A stretch of DNA of 64,000 bases from Typha latifolia (Eukaryota > Streptophyta > Magnoliopsida > Poales > Typhaceae), in the NCBI GenBank assembly GCA_019914945.1, contig CM034106.1, positions 1,426,001 to 1,490,000 of the forward strand, in the 5' to 3' direction. The notes under the pieces are model-generated. The model was not told the origin of the DNA and searched no databases. It saw nothing but the letters and a program-made list of their open reading frames with translations. Both the position numbers and the translations under genes were made by a program. The first letter of the stretch is position 1, and every line of letters starts with the position of its first letter. Positions 36,901-50,400 of the stretch are shown piece after piece.

Positions 36901-39560
36901 GACTGTCGTCAGTCAACATGATATTCAAAAATAGTTTTTTAATCAACTTTTTGTTGCTGATATCGATCATGATTTCAATTGATTTTAGTTCGTGTTTCAT
37001 TTATAGAGAATAGCGGAAGTTGACACAGTTGACTTGCTTGAGCAGTTACCTGCTTTGCAGCAGCTGCTTTTCCGCCTGCTCGGTTGCCAGGTAATGAAAT
37101 GGAATACGTTTCACAGTTCTTTTCCTATACTTTATCCTCATTCTTTTCTTCTCCCTCTTTTTCCTTCTTTCTTCTGTTTAGTGCAATATTGTGAAATACT
37201 TCTTGTAGAAAAATATTCTCATTTCCTGTTTCTGCAGCCAGAAGGGGCAACCATGTATAATAACATTATCAGACATGCACTTTCAATTGTAAGTGGTGTA
37301 TGGAAGCATAAAAGTTCGTACATTAGTTAGTTGCACTTAGCCAGATAGTGATTATGACATTATCTGTGACATGACTTCTTTCTCAGGTAGCTTCTGAAAG
37401 TATTAAGATCTACAGTGCAATTAATGCTGGTATTCTTAATTTAGTTGAGAAGGCAAGTGTCATGCTTTTTAAGTAGATTTGCTCTTTCTGAATGTACAAA
37501 TTACAAAGTAATTAGTTTTACTCCTTCGATATAGTTCTTTGAGATGCAGCGCCATGATGCACTTAGGGCATTGGAGATTTACCGCAAGGCAGGGCATCAG
37601 GTAATGTCAACATTTCCCTCATATGTGCCGCTTATGTTATTTACTTTTTTTCCATATTTTCCTGATGATTATTACATAGTTCCTGAGGAAAAGAAAAATC
37701 TAAACTTGGTTGTCTTGTAGGCAGAGAGACTATCTGACTTCTATGAGATCTGCAAGGGCCTCAATCTTGGGCGAATGGAAAACATTGTTAAAATTGAACA
37801 GGTTTATATTATTCTCTCTCTTTTTTTCTGATTCTTCTTCCTTTTAAATATAATGTCAAAATCTAAGTACTTCCCAGATCTATGCTCTTTTCTTATCGGT
37901 CCACTTCTTTTTGTATTGGTTGATTTATCTGCAGCCACCTGCATCATTCGTTGCAGCAATGGAAGAGTATGTGAAGGATGCTCCACGTGCTTTATCCTCC
38001 AACCAGATTGTGGTACACATGCCAAGCACTCAGTGAAGTAAATTGTTATGGTTTTTTTATCATAAGAAAGTAAGCTTGTAGACTTGTCAACTGATCGTTA
38101 TAATGATCACTACTTTTTATATGCATTCTCTTGCTAGATTAAAGTACCTTCTTTTGTTTGTATATGATCTCTTAAATAGGTTGGTACTACCTTTTGAGTT
38201 AAGAAATATAAATTACTTTCTCGTGTTTCCTGCAGAACTTGATGTTTAGTAACATAGGATAACATAGAGACTGTCCTTTTCTGCTACTCTTGTTAGTGTA
38301 TCTTTTAGTTCAGCATCAAGCTATCTACACCTTCTCTTTAGTTTATTCTTTTCACTTCTGTTGCATTGTTTTTAGACCACGGGCATCCTTTCTCTTCTTC
38401 TATAAACAGGGCATGCCTGTTTGCCTGAGGATTCAATATATCATTGCAGGTGGAAAGTGACAGACATATAGCCCCCAGAGCCATTTTAGCCATTGAAAAT
38501 CAGAAGGTGAATGATGATCCTGAAAACATAGAAGCAGCTCTGGCACCACAGCCAACATCTCCTGTACTACTTGTATTGGAGACCTCTGAAGCTTCAGTTC
38601 AACATTTAGCTCAAACTCCAGTTACTGATCTTTTGGTAGGAGTTAAAATGCTCAAGGTTTTAAGATTTTTCTTAAAAGGTTCTAGATGCCCGCTTTTGTC
38701 TGCTTTGCTTATCCACATTCTGCATACAGCGCTTGGATTTCGATCAGAGTGCTACTGAGATGGAAGAGAAAAATGCCCTAGCACTTGATATCATTGCTGA
38801 TGGTGAACTTCATTGACCTTAGCAATTAAACTACCAGAAAAACGATTTCCTTCTCACTAGTTTCTCTTCTGTTTATACAGATAATCTTGTAAATGGTACA
38901 CAAATGCCTAATTTAACAACTGGGAGTACAGGGTGGGAGCTAGAACTTGTTGGTGCATCAAGTTCCAATCAAAGTGCCCTTGCTGAGAGCAAACTGGTAG
39001 AGATGATTTGCTGCTGATATTCTTTTATTCTTTTCACTTTTTCTCTTTTAAGTTTTAGGCACACATGTTGCATACATCATCAATTGCTGCAAGATTAGCT
39101 GTATAAGTGTCAAAATGTTCCTAAAATGGGTCCCGCAACTTTTTGAGTTTTCTATTTCAAGTATCAGGTTTTCTTTATCAACAAGTATCAGGTAAGTTTT
39201 GGCATTCTGCTGATATAATCTAACATCTTGTACACAATACCACATCATTGCTTGCAGGCTGGTGGACTGGACAAATTGACATTAGACAGTCTGTATGATG
39301 ATGCAATGGCAAGAAGATCAAATCCTAATAGGGGTTATCACATGGGTCAGGTGGCACCAAATCCCTTTGAGGTGGTTCAATATTCTCAAGACCCGTTTTC
39401 TGCCTCCAACAGTATAGCTCCAACTAGCAGTGTGCAGATGGCTGCGACGATGCAGCAGCAAGCACTAATGATGCAACAGCAACAGCAACAGCAAGCTATG
39501 GGTCAGGGAAGCACCAATCCCTTTGGAAATCCATATAACCCATACACTGGATACACCTAA
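33903..39560 (+). CDS. PICALM3: ANTH-domain clathrin assembly protein (AP180/CALM type), 15 coding exons
   Basis: Coding exons: 33903-34004, 34105-34174, 35356-35453, 36273-36414, 36670-36770, 37007-37090, 37238-37288, 37387-37452, 37535-37600, 37721-37801, 37935-38012, 38450-38635, 38730-38802, 38881-38996, 39258-39560. They sum to 538 residues in one frame. The ANTH domain (about 1-290) shows [35 protein letters not shown] and [21 protein letters not shown]. The C-terminal tail has a DLL clathrin-type motif, the plant signatures [28 protein letters not shown] and [15 protein letters not shown], a Gln run and NPF motifs (PNPF, TNPF). Family role: bind PI(4,5)P2 and clathrin, and select cargo or SNAREs in endocytosis. 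Closest by memory to Arabidopsis At5g35200. Intron 8 uses a GC donor (AAG|GCAAGT). No defect is seen. Confidence 0.93.
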
Positions 39561-41206
39561 GGTTTCATTTAACTAGATATTCTGCTCAGTGACGATGGCT
39601 GCGTCATGCATCCTGAAGGAATGGAAATATAAGACATGTAAATAGGCAGTTACTCCCTTTTCCTTCCACATTCTTCTATTTGTGCATCATCTCAAGTTTG
39701 GCAAGCCACTAGGTGATAGTTAAATCCAGTCTTGCAGTATTAAATCTGTCCGGAGCTGTAGGTTGATGTTGCTTATTCTCTTATCAGAAAAATATGGATG
39801 CAAATATGATGCTGCTCAAGTTTTAGACTTGATTAGATATGTTTAGTCAGATGGATAACATACAACACTAATTGTTAGCAATAATGATTGGTTAACTCTT
39901 TCTTTTTTCTCTAAATGTTACAGCAGAAAAGTGGGCTAATTATTCATTATTATTATTTTTTTATCAAAAGAGCTCGCATTTATTGAGTATTTTCTCTTTG
40001 ACATCTGTTCTGTCGATCACCAACTGTAAAGTGTTAGCTTACTCTTTTTATTTACTTGAATTAGCATTGTGGTTATCTGGTTCCATGAATACTTGTAGAG
40101 TCTAGTTCCTTATGGAGTGCTTTCTGGATCCTTGTATCCACTTAGTTTTCCTATAAATCCTATATATGTGGGTATGGTTGCCTGTTACTATTAGAGTTCT
40201 ATGATCATAATTTCATAAAGGAAAGGTAACGAAAAAATTATTTTTGATCTCTTTACCCATTATATTTCAGTGTTTGAGAATTGGTAAACTCCAAGCCAGC
40301 TCAAGCTCACTCGTTTGCAGAAAACTTTGAAAATTATATAAGTCAGCAAGATTTGCAGCAAAGTTGTAGATCATCTGGACTCAAAGTCTTAGAAAATATG
40401 TAGGAATTTCTGTCTTTTATTTCGATTATACTTTGTTGAAAGGAAAATGCCTATACTACCACTTGGCAACTTGAGGAATATGTAACATTTTAAACTCTCT
40501 TTCAACCTTATTAGAAGCATGATTGAGTTTTCATACTATTTGGAGGAATAGGTAAAGAAATAATTTACTCTCTGATGTTCTCCAATTGTAGCATATGTAT
40601 AGAAAAATGCAAATAAGAGGAAATCACTTTGTGAAAAAAATAATAATAATTCTTTAACCCTTAAACAAAACTATCATAGGCTCGTAGCTCACAATCTAAG
40701 CCAGTCTAACTACTGGAAATCATGTTTATAAAGAATTGACTGATCCATCTAAGCTTTTGGCATGTAATCCTAATACAATGTAATTTTGTAAAATAAGGTA
40801 CAATTCTTATAAAATAGTATTTTAGGCCATTCACTATAGCACAATAGTCAGGTCTTTTGTTATGGATTTGAATCCCCATGTAGCCTATATGTATATACAT
40901 GATTAGTCTACTGAGTTCTTATCAAACAAGAAAAAAAAAAAGAAATTGGTATTTACAAAGCAAAGATTTTTGGACTCCTATAATTATTATTTTGAAAATA
41001 TTATTCTGTACTAAATAATATGTTTTTGCTCCGTATAAATATCATTTCGCAAAAAATAAAAAAAATAAAAAAAATAAAAAAAAATCCTTTTAATCTTATC
41101 CAGCCTTTTGAAACGGCTCGGATATCTTGGAAAATATCCACCCACGTATAAGAATAGGTTTTAACGTATGCCGCCTTTTCCTCCTATGTGGCGCGCTCTT
41201 TTCTCC
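39561..41206. other. 3' flank of the clathrin gene and promoter region of the kinase gene
   Basis: No gene is seen. At 40855-40935 a B-box-like GGATTTGAATCCCC is followed by an A-rich tail, which could be a decayed SINE. An A-rich (AAAAAAAT)n tract is at about 41045-41085. The promoter of the kinase gene lies at the end. Confidence 0.5.
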
Positions 41207-41214
41207 TTATAAAT
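41207..41214 (+). promoter_or_regulatory. TATA-like element of the kinase gene
   Basis: TTATAAAT stands about 190 bases before the ATG at 41403. A CT-rich leader (41230-41280) follows, as expected for a plant core promoter. Confidence 0.5.
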
Positions 41215-41402
41215 CTCCCACCCCGATATATTCTCGGACTCTCCTCTCTCCCTCCCTCCCTCTTCTCGAACTACGACTCCGTAGCTCTCCTAAAGTAGAT
41301 CGCATTTCGTCTTCTGTTTCTTGATCGAGCTGCGGGTTTTGTGTTAGGGTTTTGAGTAGATTCCAAGGAGGAGGAGGACGAGGAGGACGAGTGGTGGTGG
41401 TG

Positions 41403-44400
41403 ATGGAGAGGAGGAAGTATCCGAGCTGGGCCGAGGATTACAACCTGCTTCAAATCATCGGGGAGGGAGCCACTGCTATTGTCCATCGTGCGCTTTGCGT
41501 TCCGCTTAATGAGATCGTCGCGATCAAGATCCTCGATTTTGAGCGGCCCAAGAATGATCTGGTAATTTCTTGTTCTTTTGATGCTTATGGATAGTCTGGT
41601 GAGAATGCGACTGCAAAATCGTTTCTTTTATCGTTTTATTGGCAATTTCCGTGAGATGATGTGAAGTGATGAAGAGCTGGAGAGGTTATTTTGAATTGAT
41701 TTCAGGTCATGAGGATTTAGTTGAATAATTGAATTTAATCAGAGATGAATTTTTTTCCTGCTTGGAATAAAATGAAATTGAATTGAATTACACTAGAATA
41801 TGCTGTTTGCAAAGAGATGAGAGTTCATTATAATGTGCTGGTTTTTCTGCTTTAGACTTACTGGTGCAGGTGGTCGGCTTGTTAGCACAGCCGACCACCA
41901 ACTCCATGAGCCACATAACCATATCATGCTACTTGTATTTTCATTTTTCCTCCAACTATTATAGGTGTGAAGCAGCTTCTTCATTTAGTTTAGTGAGATG
42001 CCAATATAGATTTTTTGTGTTTATCTTGAATTGAGATGCAAATTCATCTTGAGTAGTATAAAGGTATGGGTCTAAGTACATCATGAAAGTGTAGTGCATC
42101 GACATACTTTTAAATTACTACAAGGAATAAAGTGATAGCTACACAACTTGTTTTCTATTCTTTTGAATCTGTACTTTATTTGGTTACTATACTATATAAC
42201 TGAGAAATATAGAATCATGTTGGTATGCGTATTAGAGGATCTGAGATAGATGGTTCTGATTCTTATTCTGGTTTGTGTTAGACAATTATGGTAGATTATC
42301 AGTATTACTCAATACAGGAACATTGTTTGCTAAAAGGAGATATAATATGGATATTCCAATATGCTACCCAGTCACACCCAAATAGTTCATAGATGGATCT
42401 GGAGCTAGTATCTAATATGTCTTTTTCTACACTAAAGTTAGTGGTATGATGGTAAGGCTTGCCTGCATCTAAGAGGTTATGGATTCAAGTCTTTGAAGCA
42501 GCATCCTAAAAAATGAGGGTAAGGCTGCATATCCCTCTCTAGATCCTGCATAAACGGGAGCCTCCTGCACTTGGACAGCCTTTTTTTGCACTAATATTAG
42601 TGACTTAATTATAATCAAATTCCATCAAATGATAAACCTACAAAAAGCAAAATGCCAAGTAATTACCTAAAACCAGAATTATTAGGTTTTCTGGGCTCTG
42701 TAAATGCACACATATGTTCTGTAAGTGCCATCTTTTCACAATTTATAGAACAACCCTATGACTACTGAGTCTCATAAGGTAAATCTGCCAAACAGATGCG
42801 TTCTATTTGAAGCTTCTTTTTTATCTATCATGTATGTTGGTACAGGAAAATGTAATGTTTGAAGAAACTTACTGGTGAAACTGAAGGATATCTTTTATGT
42901 ATTTTCTGCAGACTAATATCTCACGTGAAGCAAAGATGATGCTTTTAATCAACCATCCTAATGTTCTTAGTGCACATTGCTCCTTCGTAAACGATCACAG
43001 TTTGTGGGTTGTCATGCCTTACATGGCGGGTGGTTCTTGTCTTCATATAATGAAATCCGCCTATCCACGTGGATTTGAGGAGGTTTTTATTGCAACTGTA
43101 CTGCGTGAAACATTAAAAGGTCTAGAGTATCTGCACCAACACGGGCATATACATCGTGACGTGAAGGTACTCACTATTTAGTAATGTGATAATTGTTGTG
43201 GATTATTTCTATCAAAAGTTTGAAACTATACAAGGACATCCTCATTTATGTACATGTACTCTAGGGAATGCATTTCTCTAATAATTGACATGAAACATAT
43301 TCAGATCCCCTTCAGGTTTACTTGCCTTCAGGTTTGCTTTGATAACACATTCCTTTATAATGTATTATAGTGTTCAATTTTGGTAACTTTCTATGGAAAA
43401 CTATATTTCTATTTTGTTTCTCAAAAGTCGGAGTTGATAATGCATTTGTTGTGATCTTGTTCGTATGATGCAGGCTGGTAATATCCTAGTTGATGCACGT
43501 CATGGAGTGAAGCTTGGAGATTTTGGGGTTTCTGCATGCCTTTTTGATTCTGGCGATAGGCAACGCACAAGGACTACTTTTGTTGGGACACCATGCTGGT
43601 TGAGCTTTTCCATATATTATTTTTTGTTACTTTTGGCAATGATGATACTGATCACAATACCTTGATGTATTACTATATTTCTAACTGTAGAACTTTCTTG
43701 CCCTTGCAGGATGGCACCTGAGGTTATGGAGAGAAAGGAATATGATTTCAAGTCTGGCTATCTTCCTTTTTGCCTTTTTATTCTTGCTTTCTTTAGAGTT
43801 TTCTTTTATGCAAAATAAGCACTTTGCAGGGCAGACATCTGGTCTTTTGGGATAACTGCTTTGGAGCTTGCTCATGGTCATGCTCCTTTTTCATCTCATC
43901 CTCCGTCAAAGGTACTTTGTATGAATATCCAGTCCATCGCTTGCAGCTATATGCAATTCTGTCAATGTTTTAAGCAGAGTATATTAGAGCTGTTGTAGAG
44001 AGAATGAGGAGGATTGCGGAATGTTTGTGGTTATAGGTTTACAGCAATGAAACTACATAAGCATGTGTCCAAGCAAGAAATTTCTGATGAAAATTAACTT
44101 GGCAGGTCTTGCTTATGACACTGCAACATGCTCCCCCCTCCCTTCATAATAGAAGTGATAAGAAGTTTTCAAGAGTACGTCTTCCATTTTGCCAAATCAA
44201 TTCTGTCACATTACTCTATCAATATCTTTTCCTCATAAATTATGTTTCTTCTTAGTATTTTAAGCAAATGATTGCTATGTGCTTGGTGAAAAATCCTTTG
44301 AGAAGGCCATCAGCACAGAAGCTATTAAAACAGCCATTCTTCAAGCAAGCCAAATCAAATGATTACATTGTTCGGGAGATACTGAACAGATTGCCCTGTC

Positions 44401-47400
44401 TAGATGATCGTCTTCAAGCACTGAAGGTAGCAGGTGTTCATAATTTCGACCTTTCCATAGTGTATCCGTTTAGATATCCATATGAATATATGATCATTTT
44501 AACAGGAAAGGGAAGCTAAGCTGCTTGCAGAAAAGAAGCTTCTAGATGTGCAGAAGGAGGAAATGTCACAGGTTTGATTTTTGTTTATTCCTAACATCCC
44601 TATTAATATCTTCTGAAAGGAATTCAGGCCTTATATGCATATTAAATTAGCTGTTACCCTGTGGAAGGATCATAAAGTTGCATATATTTTGACAAGTTTC
44701 CATAAGAAAAAAGTCAAACAAGAATTTATCATGAGATATGAAAGATATAGAGGCGAGCATCAACTTTGTGAAACATAAATGACAGCCTTCAGGCAGCAAC
44801 ACATCAGCTTTGAAGAAGTTAGTCTTTGGGCATGCTAGCAAAACAACATACATTGATGCCATATCTTTTCGAGTGGACAAATATGGATATTGTCTGTCTG
44901 ATCCTGCTTGCTTTCCGAGTTTGGCTGGATAGGGATAGCCATGGAGTGTTATCTTTAAAACCATATTGGGTAAATAACTAAATATTTTTTCATCAATCCA
45001 AACATCCTATATTTGAAGCTCAAGTACTCGGAAAAACAACTGGTAGAATTTTAGTATCTATGTTCTTACTGTTCTTCCACTCAATTAGCAACTTACTTGT
45101 CCTATACGTTCTCTAATCTAATAATCATACATATTGAATATCATCACACATACCACATGTACGAATATTAAGCAAATATGGATAGAATGGATATCCAATC
45201 CATATCAGAACTGTAGTGAACAGATAATAGACAGTTTTGGTGGGAATTATAAATGGATATAGATGTTTATTCATAAACACTTAACCTCCTTCTGATTTGG
45301 ACTAAAGTGCAACTGTTAGTCTATCATTAATAGAATGATAAAATAAAAATTTTGCCCTTATGTGAAGTTACAGTGAATAGTGTTTTCCTTATGGCATGAG
45401 TGGTATTTTCGTTACATAAATATTGTTTTATGATGAGAGAAGTTGGTCAATAGTTGGTATCATGATGAAAAAAATAATGATTGCACTTTGGTCAAAAGTC
45501 AAATCCACGGAAGATGCGAGGAGTTAAGTACTTTAGTTAAAAGTATATGGAGATTTCATACAAACAATATGCGAGTAAAATGCAATTATCCTTTTTTAAT
45601 TATCAACACAAAGGCAAGACATGTACCTCGAGAAGTCGGACTGGGGATCCAACAATCGTCGTTGCCTCCTATGTACATGACAATTTATTGATCACCAAAG
45701 TGAACATTATAGTGGTTATCATGTCTTCCTTTCCCAACACAATTTAGCCTCCAAAATTATCTTGTCAAAGTTATTCTCTCTAGCAATCTATTGGTATTCA
45801 TTATCCAATGTCCAGACCTAAGTGACATTTTGGTATTTGTGTTACAAATCTTTTAAACATTATTTAGTTCTTCTCTTGAATTTCTCATGAGACATATTAT
45901 GTATCTAATGGAATCTTCACCTTATGTAGAATGAATATAGAAGGGGAATTAGCAGTTGGAACTTTGACATTGGAAACCTGAAAGCTCAAGCTTCAATGGT
46001 ATACAAAATCTTCCAAGTTCCAAGTATTCTTTTCGAATTATCCTTTTAGCATCTTTAATGTCTCCAATGATACTGCATGCTCTTCAGATCCCAGAAAATG
46101 AGGATAATCTTCCAGCCAGAAATCCAGATGGATTCTCAAATTCTGTGTTTGAGCTTGTCACTGTGCATGAAACTGTGCCACTAGAGCCTAGTCCTACCAA
46201 AAGTTCCTCTGTAAACCATTACATTGATGAGGTCAGCTTATAATTCAATAAAAAATACTTGAGTTAAGTGCAATATTTATGAATTTCTGACAGCATGTCA
46301 TTTTGGCAGGAGAATGATTGGACTTTGCTGAAGGACGTAAATGGCTCATTAGAAGATCAAACAGAACTAGTCCAAAGGTTCTATTATTTGACCTGCATGA
46401 ACCTTCTAGTGATTCATATTTCCATTTTATTCTAGGTTTCTGACTTTCAGTGCAGTGACTGATTCCACTCCCATCTTTTCTGTTTGGCTAGCATTTTATA
46501 TTATTTGTGTTCTCTCATTTTCTGATAGTTAGAACTTAGATCACAACTTTCAAAGCATGCCTGGATATTTTCTCATGAGGGTTCTAAAAGAGTACTTGCA
46601 TCTTGAGTGCTTTCATCATTGCTTCTGACTAAAGAGGAATTTGGTATCTCTTCTCCTTTGTTGCAGGGTCAGAGCTGACTTTTCTGAAGATGAACCTAGA
46701 GTCACTGATGAACATGACCACAATGTCATGCAGGAATTAACATTTCATTCAAATTGTGGTTCAAAGACCATAGAAAAGAATCCCAACAGTGTCTCTTGTC
46801 ATGAACTAGAGGCTTCAACAAGTTTGAGCTCATTAAAAGATCTTTCATTGTTAAAAGGAGAGAGGTACAATTTCTTTAATTATTATTAAATTGGTAATAG
46901 AAGTGGTAGAAATGTTGTTAGATATCATTCACCTATTTTGAATTAATTGTTCTCTACGTGCATCAGAAATTTGATAGGTTTATACGGTACCAAACTGATA
47001 GGCTCTGATACCAATGATAGGTCACGGAACAATTCCTTTAAGATCTGGATTATTTGTAGGAAGCAGTCCTTACAATCGAGGAAAAATATTCACCAAATAT
47101 TCTTCTGTAGTCAGAAAATTACAAAACCAAGTGGTAACTCCCTGATCTACGTTTTTCGTATTTATACCCTTCACAGATTCGAATTACAACTAGGACGACA
47201 TTACGATTTAGTGCGAATGATGGTAGTGGTGACGGGTGGAGTGGAAGTTAGGGTTTTGGATGATAATGGAGATGAGAGTGGATGGGTGTTGTTGTTTAAG
47301 GGATAAAGACGAAGGGGAAGAAGTGGTCGAAATCCCAAAAAAGAGGGAGGACTCGACAGACGAGGGAGATTAGAAGTTAGGAGAGACCTTGCTAACGATA

Positions 47401-50400
47401 GAGATGGTAAGTTGGTGAAGAGGGAGGAGGGAGATTAGGGTAGAAAGAATGGAGAGAAGATAGGAGGCAAGAAATCAATAATCCCAGTAACATAATGAAT
47501 TTGGCTGCCATCCACACCTTTATAGAGGCTAGCCAACAAGCCCTAATAACAATAACTAATCCTAATCCTAGTGAAATCCTGCCAATCGCATTCCAACGCA
47601 CCCGATCGTGTTCGAACGCACAAAAGACGTTCTCTGTATGTGTAAATGCGATGCAGGCGTTCGAACGCCCCCGACTGCGTTCAAACGCACATTTTACGTT
47701 CTCTATTTTTGCGAACCTGATGCAGGCGTTCGCAAGTGCGTGACCCCTTCCGCATTCGAACGCGGCCTACATGAATTTTATTTTAATAAAAATAAACAAC
47801 TAATGCAATAAAAAAAGACTCTAACAGGGTGTATCAGCCCACCACGCTTCCCCCACCTTGCCCTCAAGATGTAAAGTCGGGAAAACGCTCCGAGATGTCC
47901 GTCTTCAACTCCCATGTAGCCTCATCGGATGGCTTGCCAAGCCACTCAACTAGAATCTCCATCTCTAATCTGGTACCATGACGTCATCGGCGCCTAGCAA
48001 GTACTCAAACTGGCTCTACAATCTCTGTCTTCTCCAATGGTTTCAGTATAACCGATCCAATAACATCATGATCACCAACCCGCTACCTCAGCAATAAAAT
48101 ATGGAAGACAGAATGCACTCTTGACCCCTCCGGCAGCTCCAAACGATATGCAACCGGATCGATACGCTCCAACACCCGAAATGAACCAAAGTAGCGATGT
48201 GCTAACTTTTGGTTACGCATCGGACACAAAGTCACCTGTCGATACGGTTGTACTCTCACAAACACCCAACTGCCGTTGTCGAATTCCTGCTCCCGATGGT
48301 TACGATCATAAACTTGCTTCATGCGGTTTTGAACAAGTTTAAAATGAGCACGCAACCTCTTCAATATGGCGTCTCTATCCATCAAAGCTAAGTCCACTTC
48401 CGTTCGATCTGCATATGCCACTAGATTATAAGCGCGTAATGTCGGAGCTGTGCGCCCATATACCACCTCGAATGAAGTCATGTCAATACTGCTGTAGTAG
48501 GCGGTGTTGTAAGACCACTCTGTCTACGGTAATAACTCCAACCATTGTCTCCGCATCTCTCCAATAAAGTATCTCAAGTACTGCTCAACAACGATGGCCG
48601 TGCGACCACCGGCCCGGCACGACACGGCACATGCCGCGGCACTTGCCGACCGTGTTGAAAGAGAAGAGAAAAAAAAAATAGATACTCACCTTCGCAGTCG
48701 TCGCTCGCCGATCGCCGTCGCCGCTTGCCGCTCTTTGATCGCCATCGCCATCGCCGTCGCCGTCGAGTGCCCTAGCCCGAGGGAGAAGAGACTGAGAGAG
48801 AGTGAGAGAGAAACTGAGAGAGAGAGATCGAGAGAGAGAGAGATCGGTTAAAACTTAAGTTGCGGATCCGGATCTCCGATCTCTCTCTCTCTTTCTCTTA
48901 GTTTCTCTCTCACTCACTCTCGGTCTCTTCTTCTCCCTCGAGCTAGGGCACCCGACGGCGACGGCGATCGGCAACGAGGTCAACGTCGAGCGGCGGAACT
49001 ATTAGAAGGGGTGCCGTGAGGCACCCCTCGTGCCATGTGTCGGTACGCCACCGGTACGCCCCGTGCCGGTCGGCACGGCCATCCTTGCTGCTCAATTCCT
49101 CAATTGACCACTTGTTTGGCCGTCCGTCTCTGGATGGTAGGCCGAACTGAAGTTCAATTGAGTCCCCTGCAATTTGAAAAACTCCGTCCAAAAGTCGCTC
49201 ATAAATACACGATCCGAGACAATCGTGGTGGCATGCCATGTAACTGAGCAACATCTCTAACAAAAATTTCAGCCACTGTCTTGGCTGAAAATGGATGTGA
49301 CAATGCAGAAAAGTGCGCATACTTGCTCAATCTGTCAACCACCACAAAAATAACGAAATAACCATATACCAGCGGAAGACCTATGAAATCCATAAAAATG
49401 TCTTTCCAAACACGATTCGGTATAGGTAAAGGTTGTAGTAATCCGATCGGTTTTAATGTGGTTGCCTTAGCTCTTTGATAGACTTCGTAATCACGGACAA
49501 AACTCATATCTCGCCTCAATCCTGGCCACGTCCAACTCTGAGATATCCTCCTATAAGTTCTTAAGACACCCTCATGACCAGCCTCTGGAGTTTGGTGAAA
49601 GTGCTCCAGCAATTTCTGCCGCAATCCATCATTTGCGGGCACCTGAATGCAACCGCGGTCCAGCAGCAAACCGCCTTGATTCTCCAACTCTAGATGGCGC
49701 TCCGGATCATCCAACACCTCGTGTAACAATCTCAAAACATCTGGGTTAGATGTACATGCATATCTCAGCTCGTTAAGTAAGGGAAAGGTAGGAGAAGAAT
49801 AGGATGCGACCTCGGTGGTATCGGGTTGGCGCGATAGTGCATCCGCCGCTCTATTTTCTATTCCCTTATTGTATTGGATTTCATAATCATACCCCAGCAA
49901 TTTGGTGACCCATCTCTGCTGTGCCAGAGTGTTTATATGCTATCCCATAAAGTATTTAATGCATCTTTGATCAGTTCGGATAATGAATCGCCTACCGATC
50001 AAATAAGACCTCTATTTTGTCACCGCACGCAGAATTGCCAACATCTCTCTCTCGTAAGTCGATAATTGCTGATTTTTTTGTGATAATGCCTTACTAAGAA
50101 AGGCTATGAGACGTCCTTATATTAGTACAACTCCTATGTCAACTCCTGACGTATCACATTCCACAATGAACTCTTTGGTGAAGTCCGGTAAAGCTAGAAC
50201 GGGCGCCATTGTCATTGCTATTTTCAATTTTTCAAAAGTTGTAGTGGCTTCATCCGTCCATCTAAAAGAATCCTTCTTCAATAAAGAAGTGAGAGGAGCA
50301 GCGATCTTGCTATACCCGGCGATAAAGCGGCGATAATATCTGGTCAGCCCCAAAAATCCTCGCAATCCTGTGGTGGTAGTAGGAATAGGCCAAGCGGTCA

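Noticed and set aside
40855..40935. Second SINE with B-box and A-rich tail
   Set aside because: No A box, no target duplication and no family tail recognised, so left as a note only.
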